From assembly GCA_003266075.1 (NCBI GenBank), contig MUZZ01000032.1:1-8302 (forward strand): a stretch of DNA of 8,302 bases, read 5' to 3'. Each line of letters starts with the position of its first letter. Within the stretch, counting starts at the first letter, position 1. Shown here piece after piece: positions 1-6,700 of the stretch. The notes beneath the pieces are model-generated. The model had not been told where the DNA came from and did no database searches. It was given only the letters and a program-made list of their open reading frames with translations. The stretch comes from Methanosphaera sp. rholeuAM74. GTDB taxonomy: Archaea > Methanobacteriota > Methanobacteria > Methanobacteriales > Methanobacteriaceae. The position numbers and the translations under genes are program-made.

Positions 1-1
1 A

Positions 2-148
2 AGAGTAAGTGATGACGCAAAAGTTGCACTTGCAGATGTATTAGAAGAATACGGATTAGAAATTGCTGAAGTTGCTAACAAATTTGCTAAACACGCAGGC
101 AGAAAAACTGTCAAAGCTGAAGATGTAGAATTAGCAGCTCAACAATAG
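2..148 (+). CDS. Archaeal histone, C-terminal part (5' end outside window)
   Basis: This fragment encodes 48 residues ending at TAG 146-148; the start lies before the window. The product is a small DNA-binding histone-fold protein that dimerises and wraps chromosomal DNA. The visible part begins with RVSDDAK, the well conserved loop 1/helix 2 segment of HMf-type histones. It then shows the long central helix (LADVLEEYGLEIAEVANKFA) and the KHAGRKTVKAEDVELA segment, which holds the loop 2 DNA-contact residues and helix 3. HMf-type histones are about 67-69 residues, so roughly 20 N-terminal residues are missing here because of the window edge, not through gene damage. The C-terminus ends in AAQQ, where HMfB from memory ends in a basic VRRFKK-like tail, so this paralog may have a less charged tail. 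A hairpin and T-tract follow directly. Family assignment is very secure; which paralog it is cannot be told. Confidence 0.95.
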   Translation, partial: RVSDDAKVALADVLEEYGLEIAEVANKFAKHAGRKTVKAEDVELAAQQ

Positions 149-183
149 GATTAATCAAATTCTATTTTAATCTTCTTTTTTTC
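147..183 (+). terminator. Hairpin plus T-tract terminator of the histone gene
   Basis: An 8-pair stem (147-154 with 167-174, one G-U pair) encloses a 12-base loop and is followed, after a single C, by seven Ts at 176-182. The stem begins inside the histone stop codon. Archaeal termination mainly needs the U-tract; the hairpin is additional support. It reads as an end to histone transcription. Confidence 0.6.
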
Positions 184-267
184 ATTTAAAATTTTATATT
201 ATTATTTCTAAAAACATTATCATTATTACATCATATCTAAATTTTTAATACATAATAATTTGTTAAT

Positions 268-319
268 AAAAAAATAGTTATTGAGGGGTAATGTTATAAA
301 TTATTATATGTTATATTAC
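268..319 (-). terminator. Possible terminator of the DUF2283-like gene
   Basis: Reading the minus strand past the stop at 325-327, a weak hairpin (GTAAT at 288-292 against ATTAC at 315-319, AT-rich interior) is followed by a run of seven Ts in the transcript (A-run 268-274 on the plus strand). The stem is short and the run lies some 13 bases beyond it, so only the U-tract is a fairly reliable cue. The remaining spacer from 183 to 324 is AT-rich and shows no gene. Confidence 0.3.
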
Positions 320-324
320 TATGT

Positions 325-657
325 CTAATAATTAAATTGTGTACTAATAATATCAGAAGTAATTTCTCTTTCTATACTTAATAGCTTCTTGCTAGTGTTG
401 GATGTCATAACTTTAATATCTAACTGCAAATCATTAGGATTATAATTAATGGTAGCTTCAAATATGGGATTTCTCAATTCACTAGGTTTTAGTTTAAGCA
501 AATCTTTGGCTCGTCTAATTTCGAGTTTAACTACTTGATTCACCTCTGTTACATAAATGGTTATGTATGCTGTTATATTTATTCTATAATCATGTTCTGA
601 TTGTTCTCTACTTATTGTGATAATATCATATTTTTCATCGTATTCATATACATCCAT
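325..657 (-). CDS. Small hypothetical protein, DUF2283-like
   Basis: This gene encodes a 110-residue soluble protein with no signal peptide or membrane segment. Residues about 4-55 follow the pattern of DUF2283 proteins: an opening YDEKYDIITIS strand ('Y-D-x-x-x-D-x-x-x-I'), a middle stretch of alternating hydrophobic residues (ITAYITIYV), then a VVKLEIRRAKDLL segment that matches the usual 'vvGiEIl.As..l' end of that domain. Residues 60-110 form a further beta-rich stretch without recognisable motifs, and the protein is longer than a bare DUF2283 domain. The molecular function of this family is unknown. The start at 657 is supported by a Shine-Dalgarno AGGTGGG at 666-672 on the minus strand, 8 bases upstream of ATG. 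It stands alone, transcribed away from the zinc-ribbon cluster. The coding call is good; the family call is from pattern memory and is tentative. Confidence 0.72.
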   Translation of the reverse strand: MDVYEYDEKYDIITISREQSEHDYRINITAYITIYVTEVNQVVKLEIRRAKDLLKLKPSELRNPIFEATINYNPNDLQLDIKVMTSNTSKKLLSIEREITSDIISTQFNY

Positions 658-665
658 TTTTTAAT

Positions 666-703
666 CCCACCTTATGTAACTATTATTATTACTAACATAT
701 AAA
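666..703 (-). promoter_or_regulatory. Promoter/RBS of the DUF2283-like gene
   Basis: On the minus strand a TATA-like box TTTATATG (plus positions 696-703) lies about 24 bases upstream of the Shine-Dalgarno AGGTGGG (666-672). Archaeal spacing would put the transcript start near 673, giving a short leader that begins at the ribosome binding site. The BRE element is not convincing. Confidence 0.4.
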
Positions 704-964
704 GATAATGATAATTCTCAAACAAACTTTAATAAACACATACATTCAATGGATTTAAATAGTATATAACACACAGAAAAGCATATAAAAATTTATTCAC
801 ATAATATTAAGCTTTTTAATCTATAAACAACTAAAAATCACTCCCAATAACCAAATACGCAAATACCTTAACGACACATAACATCAAAAACAAACAAACT
901 CCCAATCAATCCTAGATAAAATATAAATCCATATTCAAAACAACAAAAATCAACAATATAACCT
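704..964. other. Non-coding divergent spacer, G-depleted on plus strand
   Basis: There is no gene that I can support between the minus-strand gene and the zinc-ribbon cluster. Two things stand out. A strong AT box (TTTAAATAGTATATAA, about 754-769) could be a promoter core but has no obvious gene behind it. The stretch 841-1001 holds only three G residues on the plus strand. An open stretch at 835-915 has A/C-rich codons like the neighbouring genes but no start codon, so I do not call it a gene. I see no tRNA-like cloverleaf or other RNA structure. Confidence 0.5.
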
Positions 965-1019
965 AAACATATTTAAACACAAATAACATATTAATAAATA
1001 TGAAATCATAAAGGATGTG
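965..1019 (+). promoter_or_regulatory. Candidate promoter and RBS of the zinc-ribbon cluster
   Basis: The AT box AAACATATTTAAAC (965-978) is placed so that transcription would begin near 1000, giving a leader of about 25 bases. A modest Shine-Dalgarno AAGGATGTG ends at 1019, five bases before the ATG at 1025. An alternative TATA-like box, AAAATATAAA (918-927), would give a leader of about 75 bases. The sequence alone cannot choose between them. Confidence 0.35.
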
Positions 1020-1024
1020 TAAGA

Positions 1025-1246
1025 ATGAAAACAAAAATATGTCCAAGATGTGGATCAGATGATATAGAATGGATAATACCACAAAACTGGTCACAATGGT
1101 CATGCAACAACTGTAACTACACAGGACCTGTCGTAGAAGTAGACACAGAATCAAAAGAAGAAATACAAGAAAACTGGGAAAAACACAAACCAGAAATACT
1201 ACGCAAAACAGCACAAAAACACGACGAAGATGATGACGACGAATAA
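1025..1246 (+). CDS. Small zinc-ribbon protein with acidic tail
   Basis: This gene encodes a 73-residue protein with a rubredoxin-type zinc ribbon. Two CxxC knuckles lie at C6/C9 (CPRCGSDDIEW) and C27/C30 (CNNCNYTG), joined by a 17-residue strand pair containing WIIPQNWSQW. The second half is an amphipathic, highly charged helix (about 43-66, EEIQENWEKHKPEILRK) ending in an acidic tail DEDDDDE. There is no membrane segment, so the product should be a cytoplasmic zinc-binding protein, perhaps an adaptor that contacts nucleic acid or another protein; the exact role is unknown. It is the first gene of an apparent operon, with a 12-base gap to the next gene. Similar short zinc ribbons are common in methanogens. 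The four cysteines are all present and no truncation is visible. The coding call is very likely; any function beyond zinc binding would be guesswork. Confidence 0.85.
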   Translation: MKTKICPRCGSDDIEWIIPQNWSQWSCNNCNYTGPVVEVDTESKEEIQENWEKHKPEILRKTAQKHDEDDDDE

Positions 1247-1258
1247 CGGAGAAAAAAC

Positions 1259-1822
1259 ATGAAATGCCTCAACTGTGGAAACGAAAACCAAGCAAACGCA
1301 GTCTACTGTAGCCTTTGTGGAAACAAACTAATAAACACTACAAGACAGACCAACCCACAACAAAACAAACCCTACTATGAAACAACCCAAGACTACCGCC
1401 AAAACAATCCCAACTACAACTATCAGCAAAATCCATACATCAATCCCCAACAGAATCCCAACACACAATACAGCCAACAATATCCACACATGACAAACAA
1501 CCAGCCAATATACAACAATAACCCAACCAATTACAATACAAGACAAATAAACACTCCATCACAGAAGAAAAACAAGTGGTTCACATTCATATTATCACTA
1601 ATAATGGGATTAGGAAACGTCTACAACCAACTATACACAAGATTTCTCGTAAGCCTAGTACTATCAACACTAATACTGATAATCTCACTAATGAAGCAAG
1701 AACTAACATTCATATACCTGATATGGGCTACATACATAATATATGATTCACTAATATGTACAAAGGCAATAAACGATAATGAAGAAATACCATTGTTTCT
1801 AAATACCCTTGATTTAAAATAA
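1259..1822 (+). CDS. Zinc-ribbon membrane protein with long N/Q/P/Y-rich linker (paralog A)
   Basis: This gene encodes a 187-residue protein in three parts. Residues 1-24 are a zinc ribbon with C3/C6 and C17/C20 (CLNCGNEN..., CSLCGNKL). Residues about 25-104 are a low-complexity, uncharged linker made mostly of Asn, Gln, Pro, Tyr and Thr. Residues 107-165 hold about three hydrophobic segments (107-119, 128-145, 149-165) with a GLGNVYN turn, reminiscent of the TM2-like 'GLG-x-Y' motif in small bacterial and archaeal membrane proteins. The C-terminal tail (TKAINDNEEIPLFLNTLDLK) is polar. The zinc ribbon and linker probably face the cytoplasm. Function is unknown. The start has a good Shine-Dalgarno GGAG at 1248-1251, seven bases before ATG, and lies 12 bases after the previous stop. 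The next gene encodes a clear paralog with a much shorter linker. The coding call is secure. Confidence 0.87.
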   Translation: MKCLNCGNENQANAVYCSLCGNKLINTTRQTNPQQNKPYYETTQDYRQNNPNYNYQQNPYINPQQNPNTQYSQQYPHMTNNQPIYNNNPTNYNTRQINTPSQKKNKWFTFILSLIMGLGNVYNQLYTRFLVSLVLSTLILIISLMKQELTFIYLIWATYIIYDSLICTKAINDNEEIPLFLNTLDLK

Positions 1823-1826
1823 ATAT

Positions 1827-1843
1827 GGTGGTGATTTAATTTG
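1827..1843 (+). promoter_or_regulatory. Strong Shine-Dalgarno deciding a TTG start
   Basis: GGTGGTGAT at 1827-1835 is nearly fully complementary to the 16S rRNA 3' end of methanogens (anti-SD AUCACCUCC) and sits five bases before TTG 1841-1843. An ATG overlapping it (1825-1827) runs into a stop after four codons, and no in-frame ATG precedes the first zinc-ribbon cysteines, so TTG is the only sensible start. Confidence 0.75.
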
Positions 1844-2254
1844 GTAATCAGATGTAACAATTGTGGATACTACAACAGGAACACCAACATCCGTTGCGAC
1901 AATTGTGGAATAATAATTAACGATACAAACAATTATAACAACACCGTTAACACACAACAAAACACGACAAAAGAGTCTAAATCCAAGTTCATATCAGCCA
2001 TACTATCCTTTTTACTTGTAGGGCTAGGATACATATACCTCGACCTATACGAGAGATTCTTCGTATCTGTAGTGGTGGCAATAGCAATAACGACAATATC
2101 ATCATACTTTGAAGGAGAAGTAACAGGCATAATATTCTCATTGATGTCCCTAATCTGGATGATAATAGTCATAATCGACGGTGCATACTGCTGTGATGCA
2201 ATAAATAACAAGGAAGAAAAACCTAAATACATGGGATTAATACAACTAAACTAG
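1841..2254 (+). CDS. Zinc-ribbon membrane protein, short linker (paralog B)
   Basis: This gene encodes a 137-residue protein with the same layout as the gene before it. A zinc ribbon holds C5/C8 and C19/C22 (CNNCGYYN..., CDNCGIII). A short Asn/Thr/Gln-rich linker spans about 25-47. Hydrophobic segments lie at about 50-64, 72-89 and 95-112. The two paralogs align through the membrane part: ILSFLLVGLGYIYLDLYERF here against ILSLIMGLGNVYNQLYTRF. They also align at the tail, where CDAINNKEEKPKY matches TKAINDNEEIPLF. Tandem duplication followed by linker expansion or loss is the simplest reading. Two adjacent cysteines (117-118) at the membrane exit are not shared. The start is TTG, 18 bases after the preceding stop, so the genes are probably co-transcribed. 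It ends ten bases from a convergent gene. Function is unknown; membrane location is inferred from hydrophobicity. Confidence 0.87.
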   Translation: MVIRCNNCGYYNRNTNIRCDNCGIIINDTNNYNNTVNTQQNTTKESKSKFISAILSFLLVGLGYIYLDLYERFFVSVVVAIAITTISSYFEGEVTGIIFSLMSLIWMIIVIIDGAYCCDAINNKEEKPKYMGLIQLN

Positions 2255-2276
2255 AATCCCACCTCTACTTCTTTTT
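2217..2276. terminator. Shared bidirectional terminator hairpin between convergent genes
   Basis: TGGGATT at 2232-2238 pairs with AATCCCA at 2255-2261, a perfect 7-pair stem around a 16-base loop that contains the stop codon of the plus-strand gene. On the plus strand it is followed by a T-rich tract (2268-2276, CTTCTTTTT). On the minus strand it is followed by a run of five Ts plus further pyrimidines (A-run 2217-2221). Each T-tract lies inside the 3' end of the opposing coding sequence, so the two transcripts would overlap tail to tail. Confidence 0.45.
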
Positions 2277-3632
2277 AATCTCCTTAAACAATTCAAGATA
2301 ATACTTACGTGAATTATTATACTTATTTTTCCTAAGAACCTTCTGTACACGCTTAAACTCTTTAGCATTAATAGCTTCATTCATTGATTTAATCTCACCA
2401 GTAGTTAAATCATAGTACTTGCCAATCTTCAGATAAGTCAAGAGAATCCTACTATACAATATCCTGTAAACCAAGTTATACGTATAAAGCGTCTGATTAT
2501 CACCAATAAACTGGCCATGAGTCACTTGGTTACGATAATCTCTCACATCATCCTCTATAGTGCCAATAGAAATCATATGACCATCCTTAACTGCAAGACC
2601 ACAGTCATATATGAATGAATAAATTTTCACCTTACTAGTACCCTTAAATCCCATAACCTCTGCAAAGGACTCAATAGCAGCATCAATCAATATGATCTCA
2701 ATGTTAGGATTACTGATTAATGATTGACCATAAAGGTGTAAAGGGTTAGTCAAATCCTCCTTAATAGCAAGGTAAGTGTTAATAATATGACTCAAAGTCC
2801 TCTGAATATTTTCAGGATTAGAAGTTTTAACTATTAATGGTAGAATGATGGACTTTTCCGGCATATCACAAAAGCCCTTAACATCAAATCCCTCTTCAGG
2901 TGCAATTGAAGTCTCATATATGATATTGTCATGTATGTCAAGGCCAGTAGTACCAACCTTGATTAGGTAACGTCCCAATATGAAGTTAAGAATACTGTGA
3001 ACCTTATCACATTCACTCTGTGTAGGTGGATTATGATACTCAACACAAAGACAGTTACTCCATTCTGGGCAGAATACCTTCTGAACAGTCTGCAACGTGA
3101 TCTTACCAAAGTTTGTTCCAGGACAGGTAATAGTCACATAATCATAGATTAGCTGAGTATTAGTTTCAAGACTATCGATTTCCATGTTTCCAAGCCTTTG
3201 CTTAGTCTTATCCATGTTGTAACGGGTTTTCTGGCAGAATAACCTCTTGTTTGAACGATACTTGACGGAGTTAAGAAACCATTCCTTCCTAGAGTTTTCA
3301 CTATAACTAGTACGCTTATGCTCCAACTTCTCCACACTATATGTGAATATGTACTTACCATCGTAGTAGTCGAAGAATCTTTCAGTCTGCCGGTAATTGC
3401 ATGAAATATTAATTAACATATAATCATGCTTAAAAAGCAGGTTGTTAAGTTTTTTAAGCTTAGCCTCCTCGTGTGAGGTAATGTCGTTGACTGTTATATC
3501 CATAATGATGTTATATGAATCGTCACGTTTAATGCTTATCCTTTGTATGGGCATATTAATATTAGTATTATCAATATCGGTAAATTCTCTTAAGCATTGC
3601 AGATATTCCCATTCACTCTCAGCGTACTCCAT
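2265..3632 (-). CDS. HEPN-like domain protein, candidate RNase (ApeA-like layout)
   Basis: This gene encodes a 455-residue soluble protein. The N-terminal part (about 1-270) is mixed beta/alpha and I do not recognise it. It contains a cysteine cluster CPEWSNCLC at 188-196 and no clear nuclease or NTPase motif. The C-terminal part (about 275-405) is helical. It carries a helix DAAIESFAEVMGF (317-329) and, after a spacer, DYRNQVTHGQ, giving R367-x4-H372, the R-x4-6-H signature of HEPN domains. A long hydrophobic helix (387-403) and the LKIGKYYDL turn follow, as is common after that motif. HEPN proteins are often metal-independent RNases in toxin-antitoxin, abortive infection (ApeA, AbiF-like) and CRISPR systems. 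An unknown N-terminal domain with a C-terminal HEPN in about 450 residues matches the ApeA plan, but that is inference. The start is supported by GGGAG at 3641-3645 on the minus strand, eight bases upstream. No partner gene or antitoxin is adjacent. Confidence 0.82.
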   Translation of the reverse strand: MEYAESEWEYLQCLREFTDIDNTNINMPIQRISIKRDDSYNIIMDITVNDITSHEEAKLKKLNNLLFKHDYMLINISCNYRQTERFFDYYDGKYIFTYSVEKLEHKRTSYSENSRKEWFLNSVKYRSNKRLFCQKTRYNMDKTKQRLGNMEIDSLETNTQLIYDYVTITCPGTNFGKITLQTVQKVFCPEWSNCLCVEYHNPPTQSECDKVHSILNFILGRYLIKVGTTGLDIHDNIIYETSIAPEEGFDVKGFCDMPEKSIILPLIVKTSNPENIQRTLSHIINTYLAIKEDLTNPLHLYGQSLISNPNIEIILIDAAIESFAEVMGFKGTSKVKIYSFIYDCGLAVKDGHMISIGTIEDDVRDYRNQVTHGQFIGDNQTLYTYNLVYRILYSRILLTYLKIGKYYDLTTGEIKSMNEAINAKEFKRVQKVLRKNKYNNSRKYYLELFKEIKKK

Positions 3633-3640
3633 AATCTAAG

Positions 3641-3696
3641 CTCCCATACAACTGTATACTAATATTTTTAATTCTACTTTTTAATATGCTTTTTTG
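3641..3696 (-). promoter_or_regulatory. Promoter/RBS of the HEPN-like gene
   Basis: On the minus strand an A-rich BRE-like stretch (plus 3689-3696) runs into a CATATTAAAA box (plus 3679-3688). This would start transcription near 3659 and give a leader of about 26 bases carrying the Shine-Dalgarno GGGAG (3641-3645). A second AT box at 3660-3671 is too close to the start codon to leave the Shine-Dalgarno in the transcript, so the distal box is preferred. Confidence 0.4.
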
Positions 3697-3752
3697 TTGG
3701 ACGCATAATTATTTAAGTAATTTAAGAGTAATATAGTATCAATTAATGCTTG

Positions 3753-3791
3753 TATATTATATAAGTAACTTTAAAAAAACTAAAAGATGAT
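3753..3791 (+). promoter_or_regulatory. Promoter of the large secreted protein
   Basis: TATATTATATAA at 3753-3764 is the best TATA box in the 165-base divergent spacer. Archaeal spacing puts the transcript start at about 3782-3786, giving a leader of only 12-16 bases. The ribosome binding site is weak (GATGAT at 3786-3791, a partial match to GGTGAT), so translation may rely on a nearly leaderless mRNA. Confidence 0.5.
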
Positions 3792-3797
3792 ATTTTC

Positions 3798-6700
3798 ATG
3801 ACAAAACATAAACTAAAATTATCACTACTAATACTAGTATTATTAGTCACTATCACCACAACCACAATCGTGGACGCAACAAGTGCTAATGATAGCCTAG
3901 AAGATGATAGTGCTGATGTTAAAACAGTATCAGATAATGTTAAGACTCAAACAAGTAGCAGTAAAATCTTTGGAGATGAAGTTGATAACCAAAACCTGCT
4001 TCAAAACACTTCATATGATACATTATATGCAAACTCCAAAGCAGAAGTATGTGAGGGTACAAGTAGGGATAGCCCCACAACATTAGCCGATGCCATAGAC
4101 AAAATATATGATGGTGGTACAATATACCTTGTAGCTGATAATACAGATAACTACCAGTTTAACAAGACACTAGGATTAAATAATTATTACAGGGTAAAAT
4201 CCTTGAACCTCATCGGCGAAAAAGATAAGTCAATAACATTCGAAGCCCTAAACACTTCAATACTCGACGTATACAACTATAACCTAAACATATCAAATAT
4301 AAACTTCATAAATTCAAACTCAACATACAGTAGTGCAGTAGACATACAAAACTCCAACGTTAACATAGTAAACTGTAGCTTCAACAACAACCATAGAATG
4401 AATTATGGTGGAGCATTAAACATAAGAAGCTCAAACGTTAAAATCACACAATCCAACTTCACAAACAACACTGCCTGCTATGGTGGGGCTGTATACATAG
4501 AGGATTCAACTGTAAACATGGCATACACAACATTTTCAGATAATAATGCTAGTTATGGTGGAGCAATAAGTAGTAAAAACTCTGATTCATCCATGAAAAA
4601 CTGTCTAATAAAAGACAACACTGCACTATATGCAGCTGGAATATACTCATTTAACAACACGCTAGACGTCCAAATCACCAACTTCACAAACAACACTGCC
4701 AAAGACTATGGTGGATGCATACTCCAACTAGACCAGAGAAAACTTAACATATACAATTCAGTACTAGAGGATAACACAGCACTTACTGGAGCTGGGGTAT
4801 ACGTTTTATACTCAAACACTACTATAAAATCAACTCTATCCAAGAACAACAAGGCAACACAGGGTTCGTTCATATACTCATACAACAATACGGTAACATT
4901 AAACGACAACGCTATAGTAGACTCTGATGAATTAACCCAGCAGGTATACATCAATAATGCTACTAGAAAAGACATCAACAACAACTGGTGGGGTCAAAAC
5001 GTACCAGACTACACAATCCAGACAAACAACATAACACCAGATACGTGGATACAAGTAGCCTACACAAAAAACTCTACAAAAACAAGATTATACTACCAAC
5101 TAACAAACAGTACCAATTACACATCACAACTACCAAAGCGTAACACAAACACCAACAAGACAATACCATGCACAATATCAAACACGAATGCCACCATAAA
5201 AGTAGACAACCAGACAATAGACACCTCCAAGAAGCTTGAAGCATACATTTACATGCCAGATGTTGCAACAAGGGCTAATACCACCATAACATTAAACATC
5301 ACCAGCACACCGGACATATCAGGAAACATCACACTAACAGTAAACACCTACAACATTAAACAGAAGATAACACAGAACACCACAATAAAACTCAACATCA
5401 CAAACACATGGAAAAACTCCTACAACATGACATTAACATACACAGGAAACAGTAAATACCAAAACAAGACAATAACAAAGACGCTTAGAATACTTGATGC
5501 TATAGATACCACTAACAAGATTACTAGGATAAATCCATCAAATCAAACGACAACCACCACAACACTGCCATCCATGTATGACCTAAGATTGCTTAACCAG
5601 ACAACACCAGTAAAATCACAGGGTTCAAGTGGTAGCTGCGTAGTATTTGCAACAACATCAGCAATAGAATCAACACTGAAGAAGGCTAACAATACTACCT
5701 ATGACCTATCAGAGAACAACCTCAAAAACATACTAAAACGTTACTCACCAATAGGATTCCAAAACCTTGACCCTAACGATGGTGGATACGACTTTGAACC
5801 AATAGGTGCAATGGCAAGTTGGCTAGCACCAATACTGGAAAAAGATGACCCATACGAGGCACACTCACAGATATCAGCAATAAACAACAATACAATACGC
5901 ATACAAGACGTTTACATAGTTCCCAACAGGCAGAATTATACCGACAACACCCTGATAAAAGAGGCAATAATGAAATATGGTGCAGTATACACTGGAGTCA
6001 AACTAAGCTCATCGACAAACCAGTACACAAACAATACCAACAAATCAAACCATGCCGTTGCAATAGTTGGATGGGATGACAATTACAGTAGAAACAACTT
6101 CTACAACACTCCACCAGGGGATGGAGCATTCATTATAAAAAACAGTTGGGGAGAAAGCACGGGAAACAATGGATACCAGTACGTATCCTACTATGACTCA
6201 GTAATAGGAAACATACCATACAAGGACGACTACAACACCATAAACTTTGCAGTAATATATGAGAACACTGAAAACTATACTGGCATCTACCAATACGATA
6301 CAGTAGTATACGTCTACACATTCAATTATACCCAGGTAAAGGATTCCTTCTACTACAAAAATATATACACAATAAAAGAAGATGAAACACTAGCAGCGAT
6401 AGGAACATACTTCATACAAAAATCTGACTACCAGATAACAGTAAACGTTAATAACAAGACCATACACACACAGACAGGTCACACTGACATAACAGGATAC
6501 AATACAATACCCCTTAACAACTACTACCACGTACAAAAGGATGATGAACTAACGGTTATCGTAAAGATTACACCTGAAACTACTGATTCACGTACAAGAA
6601 TAGCATTACATGATAATGACTACCCAACAAGTACCCAGCCAAATAAGAGTTATCTCAGCCTAAACGGTAAAAAGTGGATAGACACCTATGATTATACGAC

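Noticed and set aside
188..196. CPEWSNCLC in the HEPN-like protein as a zinc finger (residue numbers of the protein, not bases)
   Set aside because: Spacing of the cysteines (188, 194, 196, then 208) does not match a known zinc ribbon or finger, and no second CxxC pair is nearby.
835..915. A/C-rich open stretch that resembles local coding style
   Set aside because: It has no start codon, only 26 codons and no motif. It is more likely a result of the strand composition than a gene or pseudogene.
963..1214. Open minus-strand stretch coding for a Leu/Phe/Cys-rich hydrophobic peptide
   Set aside because: It is antisense to the zinc-ribbon gene. The hydrophobicity follows from complementing A/C-rich codons, and the plus-strand frame has the real cysteine motifs and ribosome binding site.
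1328..1546. Hydrophobic minus-strand frame opposite the N/Q-rich linker
   Set aside because: Reverse complement of AAC/CAA/CCA codons gives Val/Leu/Trp/Gly runs automatically; there is no start signal and it overlaps a well supported gene.
1933..2232. Minus-strand open frame of 99 codons inside paralog B
   Set aside because: It lies fully within a gene with conserved paralog motifs and a strong Shine-Dalgarno; no ribosome binding site or family resemblance supports it.
2265..3632. Toxin-antitoxin pair with the DUF2283-like or zinc-ribbon genes as antitoxin
   Set aside because: The zinc-ribbon genes are convergent and the DUF2283-like gene is 1.6 kb away. No adjacent co-directional small gene or MNT partner exists for the HEPN-like protein within the window.
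4404..4780. Regularly spaced repeats considered as a CRISPR array
   Set aside because: The units are in-frame, degenerate and have no unique spacers; they encode beta-helix turns.
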